This document shows positions 1-8,025 of a stretch of 64,000 bases of DNA, piece by piece (position 1 is the first letter of the stretch; every line of letters begins with the position of its first letter). Under the pieces are notes generated by a model. It did not search any database. It was not told where the DNA came from and was given only the letters and a program-made list of their open reading frames with translations. The DNA comes from Polaromonas jejuensis NBRC 106434. GTDB lineage: Bacteria > Pseudomonadota > Gammaproteobacteria > Burkholderiales > Burkholderiaceae_C. The stretch lies in NCBI RefSeq assembly GCF_001598235.1, contig NZ_BCYO01000007.1, positions 159,263-223,262 of the forward strand. Reading direction: 5' to 3'. Made by a program: the position numbers and the translations under genes.

Positions 1-46
1 TCGAATTGCGACAGCGAAAAAGCGGCACTCGGGCGCGCACAAGACC

Positions 47-745
47 TCACGGCAGCCCGAGCACGCCGCGCAATTCGGACTTGGCGGCGGCGAAGTCCCG
101 GCGGTACTCGGCGTTCTGCTGCGCGAGCACCGCGATCATCACGGCCAGCTGCCGGCCCGCTTCGACGTCGCTGGGGTAGTGAACGCCGCCCAGCACCCGG
201 TTGTCGCCGAATTCCTTGGCGCGCTCGAAGATCTGCGTCCGTTTCTCCGGCACCATGTCGGCCAGCGCAATGCCGGTGAGAAAGCCAAACGTGGAATGCC
301 CGCTCGGGTAAGACCCGCTGTTGGAATACTTGGCGACCGGTTCGAGGCGTTTGTCGACCACGGGCGGACGCGGGCGCGCCCACATGTCCTTGCCCTGCTT
401 GTTGAACGCGCTCTCGGTCTTGTAAAGCCTTTTGAAGAACTTCGCCGCCGCCGGCAGGTTTTGCTCGGTGAACGCCGGCCCCATGACATCCGCGAAACGG
501 AAGACGCTCTGTTCCAGGTCGGCCGCCGACCGGGCCGCCTGCTCCGGCGTCCGCTTCTTCTGCAGATCCAGCATCCATTCGATTTCCCGGCGTGCAACCT
601 CCGCGCTTGGCGGTGGCGCCAGGAAGCGGGTCGAATCGAGCTGTTCCACGGAAAGATAGAGCGACTGCTCCTCTTTCGCCAGCACGGCCGTGCTTCCAAA
701 AGCCACGAAGGCGCCACACAACAGCAAATTGGCCAGTCTCCTCAT
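47..745 (-). CDS. Class A (PAP2-type) acid phosphatase, secreted
   Basis: A 232-residue periplasmic phosphomonoesterase of the non-specific class A acid phosphatase family (PAP2 superfamily). The three family motifs are visible: KX6RP at residues 119-127, PSGH at 147-150, and R183 with H189 and D193 for the last motif. In the last motif the residue before the arginine is Asn rather than the common Ser. Residues 1-23 look like a Sec signal peptide (hydrophobic core, cut near VLA). The length is near the family norm (about 230-260). It lies on the same strand as the LysR gene and the ABC operon upstream, separated by a repeat element. It may release phosphate or sugars from phosphate esters, which fits an AfuABC/PgtC-like importer nearby, but that link is inferred. 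Confidence 0.9.
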   Translation of the reverse strand: MRRLANLLLCGAFVAFGSTAVLAKEEQSLYLSVEQLDSTRFLAPPPSAEVARREIEWMLDLQKKRTPEQAARSAADLEQSVFRFADVMGPAFTEQNLPAAAKFFKRLYKTESAFNKQGKDMWARPRPPVVDKRLEPVAKYSNSGSYPSGHSTFGFLTGIALADMVPEKRTQIFERAKEFGDNRVLGGVHYPSDVEAGRQLAVMIAVLAQQNAEYRRDFAAAKSELRGVLGLP

Positions 746-850
746 TCATCTCTCCTTCGGTCTACGCTTATGCATCAGCCGCCAACCGGGCGGCGCGGAA
801 TTCCTCACAAGACGGGTCAAAACAAAATATCGCCAGCGATCACGGTGCGG

Positions 851-1011
851 ACGCGCTCAGAGGCTGAGAGTTTTTCGAAGCGACGGTATTTCCTCCCTCG
901 CCCCTTTGGGGAGAGGGGCCGCGCGCCCCTGTCGTGGCCACTCGCCGGCCCTCACCCCCGCCCTCTCCCAGAGGGAGAGGGAGTGAAATCGAAAAACTCT
1001 CACGCGCTCAG
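851..1011. repeat. MITE-like repeat with inverted ends and flanking direct repeats
   Basis: The gap between the phosphatase and LysR genes is filled by an element with perfect 14-bp inverted ends (865-878 and 989-1002) reading TGAGAGTTTTTCGA. Inside are two GC-rich hairpins. One at 961-969/973-981 is a perfect 9-bp stem with a 3-nt loop, and one near 897-918 has a single mismatch. The 10-mer ACGCGCTCAG occurs just outside both ends (851-860 and 1002-1011), as expected of a target-site duplication. The right copy contains the stop codon of the LysR gene. The hairpins could also act as a terminator between the two genes. Confidence 0.6.
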
Positions 1012-1892
1012 TGCGACACCCCCCAGATGGTCCGCAGCTGCGACAGGGTCGCGATCACCGCCGGGTCGTGCTCCGCGGTTTTGGGGTAAATGAAGCTCAG
1101 CAGCGCCGCCACGCGCGTGTGCGGCCAGATCACCACCTCGTCGCGCTCGCTGGCCGGCACCGCGATGTCTTCGCGCAGCAACGCCAGGCCCACACCCGAA
1201 CGCACCAGGCTGTGCGGCGAGGCGGCCTCATCCGACTCCAGCACGGTATTGGGCGTCAGCCCCTGGCGGGCGAACATGTCCTTGAGCAGGGTCTGCGCAT
1301 GGTGCTGGGCCGGCGCGCCTATCCACGGCATGCCGGCAATCTCGCGCCAGCCCGCATGCAGCAGGCGCGGGCGAAAGCCGAACGGCCCCGCAATGCGGTA
1401 CTGGATGGTCTGCAGCGGCACGCCCAGCACTTCGCGCGGGATATTGGGCCCGATGTAGAACGCGCCCTGCAGCGCTTCGGCCGCCACGAGATCACGCAGC
1501 TCCTCGGCATGGCCGTGGCGCGTCTTGATGTCGAGCAAGGGCAGCGTCCGCACCAGCGAGTTGAGCAGCGAACCCAGCCGCAATGAATCCGGGTCGCCGA
1601 CCGTGCCGATGACGAGCGAGCCCGTGACCTTGCCTTTCAGTTCCATGGCCTTGCCGAGCAGCGACCCGGCCGCGGCCAGCACCTGCTCCGCGTCGGCCAG
1701 CATCAGCTCGCCCGCCTTGGTCAGCGTGATGCGGCCCGGCCGCCTGTCGAACAGGGTGAGGCCCAGTTCCTCCTCCAGCGCCTTGATCTGGGCCGTGACG
1801 GCCGGCTGCGTCACGTGCAGCACTTCGGCGGCCCGTGTCAGATGGCCCAGCTTGGCCACGGTGACGAAGGCGCGCAGTTGGTAGATTTCCAT
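1008..1892 (-). CDS. LysR-family transcriptional regulator
   Basis: A 294-residue LysR-type regulator. The N-terminal winged helix-turn-helix (about residues 1-60) has the usual pattern, with AAEVLHVTQPAVTAQIKALE as recognition region, followed by a co-inducer-binding domain from about residue 90. It lies 23 bp after the ABC ATPase gene on the same strand, so it is probably the last gene of that operon and may regulate it; this is unusual, as LysR genes are more often divergent from their targets. The 3' end abuts a repeat element that shares its stop codon. Confidence 0.9.
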   Translation of the reverse strand: MEIYQLRAFVTVAKLGHLTRAAEVLHVTQPAVTAQIKALEEELGLTLFDRRPGRITLTKAGELMLADAEQVLAAAGSLLGKAMELKGKVTGSLVIGTVGDPDSLRLGSLLNSLVRTLPLLDIKTRHGHAEELRDLVAAEALQGAFYIGPNIPREVLGVPLQTIQYRIAGPFGFRPRLLHAGWREIAGMPWIGAPAQHHAQTLLKDMFARQGLTPNTVLESDEAASPHSLVRSGVGLALLREDIAVPASERDEVVIWPHTRVAALLSFIYPKTAEHDPAVIATLSQLRTIWGVSH

Positions 1893-1915
1893 GAGCGGCG
1901 ACGCGGGGTCGTCGT

Positions 1916-3016
1916 TCAGTTGTCGAGAAAGCGGACCTGCGTCGGCTCGATGCCGAGCCGCACCTCGGCGCCTGGCGGGAACATGGCCAGCCCCGAGTAG
2001 TGCGCCTGGTCGGCCACCATGGCCACCTCGCCCACGCGCACGCGGTAGCGCGAGAACTCGCCGAGGAATTCGGAGCTTTCCACGCGCCCCTCGACCCAGA
2101 CGCGGGAAGCGTCCACCTGCTCGTCGCGCACCCGGATGCTGACCTGGTGCGGCCTGAACGCCATGGCCGCCGCGCCGGGGCGCAGGGTCGATTCGGGCGG
2201 ATGCGGGAAGGTCAGCGGGCCCAGGCCGTTCACGTTGAAGCTCATGGTCTCGCCATTGACATGGCTGATGTGGCCCTCCAGCAGGTTGGCCGTGCCGACG
2301 AAGCCCGCCACGAAGCGGTTGCCCGGGAAATCGAACAGCCCGGCGGCGGTGCCGACCTGTTGCAGGATGCCCTTGTCGAGCACGGCCATGCGGTCGGCCG
2401 TGGTCATGGCCTCTTCCTGGTCGTGCGTCACGAAAATCGTCGTGATGCCCAAGGTGCGCTGCAGGTTCTTGAGCTCCTCGCGCATTTGCACGCGCAACTG
2501 CTTGTCCAGGTTGGACAAGGGCTCGTCCAGCAGCAGCACCTGCGGCTCGATCACGATGGTGCGCGCCAGCGCGACGCGCTGCTGCTGGCCACCCGACAGC
2601 ATGGAAGGCCGCCGCTTGGCGTACTGTTTCAGGCCCACCAGGTCCAGCGCATCCTCGACTTTCTGCTGGATGGTTTTCTTATCAACTTTCCTCTCCACCA
2701 GGCCGAACGCGACGTTGTCCCAGACGGTCATGTGGGGCCACAGCGCGTAGTTCTGGAACACCATGCCGACGTTGCGCAGGTGCGGGGGTGTGCCCGAGAC
2801 GTCCTTGCCGTCGATCAGCAGCGAGCCGCCCTGGTGCTGGTTGAAGCCGGCGATCAGGCGCAGCAAGGTGGACTTGCCCGAGCCGCTGGGGCCCAGCAGC
2901 GCGAAAAACTCGCCGGGCTCCACCGACAGGGTGATGTCTTTCAGGACTTCGGTTTTTCCGTAGCTCAGGGAAAGGTGTTTGGCAACAACGCCCACTTTTT
3001 TCAAGGGTTTCAACAT
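1916..3016 (-). CDS. ABC transporter ATP-binding protein (FbpC/AfuC/PotA-like)
   Basis: A 366-residue ATPase of a binding-protein-dependent importer. Walker A GPSGSGKST lies at residues 42-50, the Q-loop near Q88, the signature LSGGQQQRVALA at 140-151, Walker B VLLLDEP at 160-166 and the switch histidine in VTHDQEEAM. After about residue 240 a TOBE-like regulatory domain follows, as in iron(III), spermidine and sugar-phosphate importers. It is 9 bp downstream of the fused permease gene and forms one operon with it and the binding protein. The substrate is not evident from the ATPase alone. Confidence 0.93.
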   Translation of the reverse strand: MLKPLKKVGVVAKHLSLSYGKTEVLKDITLSVEPGEFFALLGPSGSGKSTLLRLIAGFNQHQGGSLLIDGKDVSGTPPHLRNVGMVFQNYALWPHMTVWDNVAFGLVERKVDKKTIQQKVEDALDLVGLKQYAKRRPSMLSGGQQQRVALARTIVIEPQVLLLDEPLSNLDKQLRVQMREELKNLQRTLGITTIFVTHDQEEAMTTADRMAVLDKGILQQVGTAAGLFDFPGNRFVAGFVGTANLLEGHISHVNGETMSFNVNGLGPLTFPHPPESTLRPGAAAMAFRPHQVSIRVRDEQVDASRVWVEGRVESSEFLGEFSRYRVRVGEVAMVADQAHYSGLAMFPPGAEVRLGIEPTQVRFLDN

Positions 3017-3025
3017 GGTTTACTC

Positions 3026-4765
3026 TCAGTCTTCGTGGCGGGCGGCCGTGCGCGCATTGGAGCGCTCAGCCACCCAGTGGGATAGATAGGTGCCCACGGC
3101 GACGACCACCACGGCGATCACGCCCAGGGCCGAGCCGGGGCCGCGGCCCGAGACGCTCTGCATGTACAGGTAGATGCCGTAGCTCATGGGCGCGTTCGAC
3201 TCGGTCGTGGTCAGCATGATGGTGGCCGACAGTTCCACGGCAGCGGTGATGAAGCTGGTGACAAAACCGGCAAGGATACCGCCGGCCATGAGCGGCACCA
3301 CGATGCGGCGTATCGTGCTGAGCCGGTTGGCGCCCAGGCTCTGGGCCGACTCCTCCAGCGAGATGTGCACCTGCTGCAGCGCCGCGTAGCAGGAACGCAA
3401 GGCGTAGGGCAGGCGTCGCACGGCATAGGCAATCATGATCAGCACCCAGGTGGCGGTGATGGGCGTGTCGCTGAACGGAACCGCCATGCCCTTGAAGATG
3501 CGCAGGTAGCCAATCGCCAGCACCAGGCCGGGAATCGCCAGCGCAATCGACGAGGCCCAGTCCAGCCACTGGCGCGCCGGCAGCCGGGTGCGCAGGATCA
3601 GGTAGGCAATGGCCGTGCCGATGACCACGTCCAGCCCGGCGGCCAGGCCGCAGTACAGCAGCGTGTTGTGGATCATCCGACTGGAGTCGCTGAACACGGT
3701 AGCGTAGTGCTGCAGCGTAAAGGCATCCGGCAGGACGGAAAAACTCCAGACCTTGGCAAAGCTCATCAGCAGGATGCCCAGGTGCGGCGACAGCACCACC
3801 ACCAGCACCAGCCCTATCCAGAAGTAGGCGATGGCGGACTGCCAGGCCGTCAGCTTGCGCCGCTGGATGCTGTTGCCGCCCTTTTGCAGGGTCGAGTAGT
3901 CGCGCCCCTTCATGACCCGGGCCGCCAGCCACATGGCCAGGATGGAAAAGGCAATCATGATGACGCTGATCACATAGCCCAGCGGGTCGTCCACGCCCAC
4001 GGACGTGATGCGCAGATAGGCCTGGGGCGCGAGCATATTGGTCGTGCCCATCACCAGCGGCGTGCCCAGGTCGTCGAACACCTTCACGAAGACCAGGGAC
4101 GCCCCCGCCAGGAAGCCGGGCATGGCCAGCGGGAAAATCACGCGGCGGAACAGCCTGAAACCGGTGCAGCCCAGGTTTTGCGCGGACTCTTCCATGGCGC
4201 CATCGATGTTGCGCAGGGACGCCACCAGGTTCAGCAGGATGAACGGGAAGTAGTGCAGGCTCTCGACGAAGATGATGCCGCCCAGGCCTTCCATGACCGG
4301 GATGGTGAAGCCGAACCATTGGTCGAGCAGCAGGTTGACCGAGCCGCTGCGCCCGAAGATCAGCTGCAAAGCCACGGCGCCCACGAAGGGCGGCATGATC
4401 AGCGGCAGGATGCCCAGCGTCTGGATGACCAGCGCGCCGCGGAACTCAAAACGCACCGTCAGGTAGGCCAGGGGGATCGCGATAAGCGAGGCGAACACCA
4501 CGGAGAACACGGCCACCAGCATGCTGTTGACGAAGGACTCCCTGAACAGGGACTGCCCGAAGAAGTTGGCGAAATGGCCCAAGGTGAGCCGCCCCTCTTC
4601 CGTCACGAAGGCGGTGTAGATCACCGACCCGACGGGCGCGAGCAGAAACAGCGCCAGGAAGGCGAAGATGATGAGGCCGGCCAGCCAGGCGCCCAGCCCG
4701 CCCGGCAGCCGCCAGGTGCGGGGTTGTGCCAGCAGCACCGGCGAGTTCACGGTTGAAGAAGTCAT
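3026..4765 (-). CDS. ABC transporter permease, fused double domain (FbpB/AfuB-like)
   Basis: A 579-residue inner-membrane permease with two BPD_transp_1 halves in one chain and about 12 predicted helices, the architecture of FbpB, AfuB and PgtP-neighbour importers. Two cytoplasmic EAA-type coupling loops are seen, both beginning EESAQ (EESAQNLG in the first half, EESAQSLG in the second), and each would dock on one ATPase subunit. It starts 14 bp after the binding-protein gene and ends 9 bp before the ATPase gene. Confidence 0.93.
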   Translation of the reverse strand: MTSSTVNSPVLLAQPRTWRLPGGLGAWLAGLIIFAFLALFLLAPVGSVIYTAFVTEEGRLTLGHFANFFGQSLFRESFVNSMLVAVFSVVFASLIAIPLAYLTVRFEFRGALVIQTLGILPLIMPPFVGAVALQLIFGRSGSVNLLLDQWFGFTIPVMEGLGGIIFVESLHYFPFILLNLVASLRNIDGAMEESAQNLGCTGFRLFRRVIFPLAMPGFLAGASLVFVKVFDDLGTPLVMGTTNMLAPQAYLRITSVGVDDPLGYVISVIMIAFSILAMWLAARVMKGRDYSTLQKGGNSIQRRKLTAWQSAIAYFWIGLVLVVVLSPHLGILLMSFAKVWSFSVLPDAFTLQHYATVFSDSSRMIHNTLLYCGLAAGLDVVIGTAIAYLILRTRLPARQWLDWASSIALAIPGLVLAIGYLRIFKGMAVPFSDTPITATWVLIMIAYAVRRLPYALRSCYAALQQVHISLEESAQSLGANRLSTIRRIVVPLMAGGILAGFVTSFITAAVELSATIMLTTTESNAPMSYGIYLYMQSVSGRGPGSALGVIAVVVVAVGTYLSHWVAERSNARTAARHED

Positions 4766-4779
4766 TGACGGGGCAGTCC

Positions 4780-6123
4780 TTATTTGAGGAGCGCGGACGC
4801 TTCACCGGCCAGCTGTTCGGCGCGGGCGTAGTTGGCTTTAGCTTTGGAGTTCCAGAGCTCTTCCAGGCCGGTAAGCTGCTTGGCGACGGCCACGTCTTTT
4901 TTGTTCTTGCGGAAGATTTCCAGGAACTGCTTGTCGTTGACGTTCTTCTCGTCCACCAGCGGCGTGTAGGCAAAGCTGCGCGCCTGCTTGAGCAGCTCGG
5001 CGGCGCGCGGGTTGGGCTTGGCGGCCAGCTTGCGTTCAGCCTCATGAATGGCCTTGGTCGCCGCCTGCAGCTCTTTCAGCCGGAAGGTGACGGTCTGGTC
5101 GAACAGGCTGGTCACCAGCGCGTAGCGCGCCTCGGACAGCTCCGAGTCGAACTTCACCTTGGACTTGCGCGCGATGTCGTAGATGTTGGGGTAGTCGTGC
5201 GGCACCTTCAGGCCCGCGACAGAATACGGAAGCACCGGCATGCGGCTGATCTTGGGATCGAAGAGCAGCTCCTGGCCTTCCGTCGACAGCGAGTAGGCGA
5301 TGAACTTGCTGGCCTCGGCGGTATTCTTGCCGCCGGCAATCATCGCAATGCTGGCGGGCACGACCGACGTGACGCTGGGATACACAAAGTCCACCGGGAA
5401 GCCCGAATACCGGCCCGCCAGGCCAAAGAAGTCAATGACCAGGCCTATGCCGAACTGGCCGTTGTTCACGCCGTCGGGTACGCCGAAGCTGCGGTCGGTG
5501 ACGGCGGCGCAGTTGCCGCCGATCTGCAACAGCTGGGTCCAGCCCTTTTCCCAGCCTTCACCCTGCAGGATGGTTTCCACCGTGAGATGGGTAGTGCCCG
5601 AACGCGAGGGCGACGACAGCGCCACATGGCCGTAGTAAACGCCCTTGGTCAGGTCAGCCCATTCCTTGGGTGCAGGCAGCTTGTTGGCCTGCATATAGCG
5701 CTTGTTGGTCATGATGCCGTAGCCCGACAAGGCCTGGCCAAAGTAAAAGCCCTCCGGATCGTTGACCGGGTAGTTGCCGATTTTTTTCGGCACCAGCGGG
5801 TTGCCGGCCTCGGGCACCTTCTGCAACAGCTTGTCGCGCGCCAGCACCTCAAAGGCCACCACGTCCGACGACCAGAACACATCGGGGCGCTGGCCGGCCG
5901 CGGTTTCGCGGATGTAGGGAATGGAGGCGGTGCCGCTTTTGTTCAGTATCTCGAGCTTGATCGTGGGGTTTTTGGCCTCGAACGCCTTTCTGTAGGTGTC
6001 CGTGATTTCTTTCGGGAAAGAAGTGATTACGGTGACCGTGCCGGCCTGGGCGGCCGCGTAAATGGACAGGCCTAGGGCGAGCGCCAGGGCCGTGACTACC
6101 GGCTTGAATGCAATGCTGCGCAT
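4780..6123 (-). CDS. ABC transporter substrate-binding protein (AfuA/PgtC-like)
   Basis: A 447-residue periplasmic binding protein. The start at 6123 is chosen over an upstream in-frame ATG because an AAGGAG ribosome site sits 6 nt before it and a clean signal peptide follows (residues 1 to about 24, hydrophobic core, AQA-type cleavage). The mature N-terminus TVTVITSFPKE resembles the PgtC/AfuA/FbpA group of type II binding proteins, which carry phosphoglycerate, hexose phosphate or ferric iron. No clear Tyr-Tyr iron motif was identified, so an organic phosphate is as plausible as iron. It is the first gene of the operon, followed by permease, ATPase and LysR. Confidence 0.88.
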   Translation of the reverse strand: MRSIAFKPVVTALALALGLSIYAAAQAGTVTVITSFPKEITDTYRKAFEAKNPTIKLEILNKSGTASIPYIRETAAGQRPDVFWSSDVVAFEVLARDKLLQKVPEAGNPLVPKKIGNYPVNDPEGFYFGQALSGYGIMTNKRYMQANKLPAPKEWADLTKGVYYGHVALSSPSRSGTTHLTVETILQGEGWEKGWTQLLQIGGNCAAVTDRSFGVPDGVNNGQFGIGLVIDFFGLAGRYSGFPVDFVYPSVTSVVPASIAMIAGGKNTAEASKFIAYSLSTEGQELLFDPKISRMPVLPYSVAGLKVPHDYPNIYDIARKSKVKFDSELSEARYALVTSLFDQTVTFRLKELQAATKAIHEAERKLAAKPNPRAAELLKQARSFAYTPLVDEKNVNDKQFLEIFRKNKKDVAVAKQLTGLEELWNSKAKANYARAEQLAGEASALLK

Positions 6124-6230
6124 GGATGTCTCCTTCGGGTTGTTGAGTTGTGCCCGAAGGTTACGCACGACGCCGCCGGCTGACCAATCACAGTTTTTGA
6201 TGCCTCCCATCAGCAGCAACAGGCGTCGGG

Positions 6231-8012
6231 TTAACCCTCGGCGGCCTTGAAGCGGGCTTCCTCCTGCAGCCGCAGCACCCGGCGCTGCACTTTGCCGGTG
6301 GTGGTCATGGGCAAGGCGTCGATGAATTCGATTTCCTTGGGGTATTCGTAGGGCGCCAGCAGGTTTTTCACATGGGCCTGCAGCTCGGCGATCATTTGCA
6401 GCTCAAACTGACCTTCAGCCCCCGTCGAACCGGCGCGAGAAGCTATGAAATCAGGAGCAAGCACAACATAGGCCTTGACCACGGCGCCGCGCTCGCGGTC
6501 CGGCTTGGGCACCACGGCGGCATTCACGACGGCCGGGTGCTTGATCAGGCAGTTCTCGATTTCACCGGGGCCGATGCGGTAGCCGGCTGCCTTGAAGACA
6601 TCGTCGGCGCGGCCCTCGTACCAGAGGTAGCCGTCGGCATCGCGGCGCGCCAGGTCGCCGGTGCGGCACCAGTCGCCGCTGAACTTGGCGCGGGTGGCTT
6701 CGTCCTTGCGCCAATAGCCCAAAAAGAAGATCGGGTCCGGATCGCCGTGCACATCGAAACGGTTCACGGCCACATCGCCGGGCACGCCGACGGCGCATTC
6801 ACGGCCTTCGTCATCCAGCACGGCGACACGATGACCGGGGTAAGCCTTGCCCATGCTGCCCGGCCTGGCAGGCCAATACCGGGAACAGTTGCCGACGATG
6901 TAGTTGACCTCGGTCTGGCCAAACATCTCGTTGACGGTCACGCCCAGCTGCTCGCGGCAGTAGGCAAACACCGCATCGCCGACCGCTTCGCCCGCGCTCA
7001 TGAGGCCTTGCAGCCTGAGCCTGAACTGCCGGCGCGGCTGCGGATAGGCCTTCATCATGGCCTTGAGCGCCGTGGGAAACAGAAAGCTGTGCGTCACCCC
7101 TTGCTCGGCCATCAGGCTGAAGGCCAGCTCGGGACTGAAGCGGCCATTGAAGGCCACGATGGGCCGGCCGAAATACAGCGTGGGCAGCAGCGCATCCATG
7201 AGGCCACCGGTCCAGGCCCAGTCGGCCGGGCTCCAGAACACGGCGTCGGACGCCGCATTGGTCTTGCCGTCAAAGCCAAACCAGTTCTGGCTGCAGACAA
7301 AGCCAGGCAGGTTGCCTATCAGCGCGCGATGCGCCAGCAGTGCCCCCTTGGGCGGGCCGGTGGTGCCGCTGGTGTAGATCAGGATGGCCGCCTCGTCGGC
7401 CTTGGTCTTCACCGCCGTGAACGAGCGCTGCTGCGCGGCAAGGGCAGACTCGTAATCAACATCGCCCTGCCCCACCGCCGCGCCGGCCGCCACCACGGTG
7501 CGCAGCGCCGGGCAGTCGGTGCGTATGGACTTCACGCTGGCAATGGCGCTCTCGTCGCAAATCGCGACCACCGCCTCGCTGTCCTGCAGGCGAAAGGCCA
7601 GCGCGTCGGGACCAAACAGCATGGACAGCGGCATGGCCACCGCCCCCATCTGAAAAATCGCCATGTAGGCCACGGCGGTTTCAAAGCGCTGCGGCATCAC
7701 GATGGCGACCCGGTCGCCGCGCTGCACGCCCAGGCCAGCCAGCACATGGCTGAGCGCATCCGCCGCCCGCTGCAGCTCTGAATAAGTATGAAACAGGGTC
7801 TCAGCGCCCGGCCTATGGGTGCGAATAGCTATTCTTTTGGTAGCAGGCAGCGCGTCATCTTCAGCGCGGGCCCAGCGGCCGCAGCAGGCCTCGGCGATGT
7901 TGAAGTGCTCGTCGACCTGCCAGCGAAAATTGCGATGCATGGCCGCGTAATGGTCGGCGGGCCGGCTGCCGGGCGCCTGGCCCGGCGTGTCCCTGTCTTG
8001 ACTGCGCTTCAA
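6231..8012 (-). CDS. AMP-forming acyl-CoA synthetase (ACSM/MACS-like), TTG start
   Basis: A 593-residue ANL-family ligase that would activate a carboxylic acid (likely medium-chain or aromatic) to its CoA ester. Visible motifs are the P-loop YTSGTTGPPKG, the EMFGQTE adenylate motif, the hinge region TGDLARRDADG and the C-terminal lysine in TTTGKVQRR. The start is taken as a TTG at 8012-8010, because an AAGGAG lies 7 nt before it; the first in-frame ATG inside the gene (7940) has no ribosome site. Two copies of a dispersed repeat lie inside the gene (near 6411-6462 and 7797-7845), adding a Ser/Ala/Gly-rich stretch near the C-terminus. The opposite-strand hydrolase begins only 13 bp away. Confidence 0.9.
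   Translation of the reverse strand: MKRSQDRDTPGQAPGSRPADHYAAMHRNFRWQVDEHFNIAEACCGRWARAEDDALPATKRIAIRTHRPGAETLFHTYSELQRAADALSHVLAGLGVQRGDRVAIVMPQRFETAVAYMAIFQMGAVAMPLSMLFGPDALAFRLQDSEAVVAICDESAIASVKSIRTDCPALRTVVAAGAAVGQGDVDYESALAAQQRSFTAVKTKADEAAILIYTSGTTGPPKGALLAHRALIGNLPGFVCSQNWFGFDGKTNAASDAVFWSPADWAWTGGLMDALLPTLYFGRPIVAFNGRFSPELAFSLMAEQGVTHSFLFPTALKAMMKAYPQPRRQFRLRLQGLMSAGEAVGDAVFAYCREQLGVTVNEMFGQTEVNYIVGNCSRYWPARPGSMGKAYPGHRVAVLDDEGRECAVGVPGDVAVNRFDVHGDPDPIFFLGYWRKDEATRAKFSGDWCRTGDLARRDADGYLWYEGRADDVFKAAGYRIGPGEIENCLIKHPAVVNAAVVPKPDRERGAVVKAYVVLAPDFIASRAGSTGAEGQFELQMIAELQAHVKNLLAPYEYPKEIEFIDALPMTTTGKVQRRVLRLQEEARFKAAEG
6411..6462 (-). repeat. Dispersed GCT..ATAGCT palindromic repeat, copy 1 (in CDS)
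   Basis: Minus-strand copy with the palindrome arms GCTCCTGATTTCATAGCT and a GC-rich tail ending in GGGGGCTGAAGG. It is read in frame by the acyl-CoA synthetase and encodes a low-complexity stretch around FIASRAGSTGAEGQ. Confidence 0.6.
7797..7845 (-). repeat. Dispersed GCT..ATAGCT palindromic repeat, copy 2 (in CDS)
   Basis: Minus-strand copy whose core reads GCTACCAAAAGAATAGCT. It closely matches the copy near 63061-63114 and lies in the N-terminal part of the acyl-CoA synthetase coding region, read in frame. Confidence 0.55.
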
Positions 8013-8025
8013 CTCGAGTCTCCTT

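Noticed and set aside
3365..4756. Gln/His/Arg-rich 463-codon plus-strand frame
   Set aside because: Exact antisense of the ABC permease with two clear coupling-loop motifs; a shadow frame.
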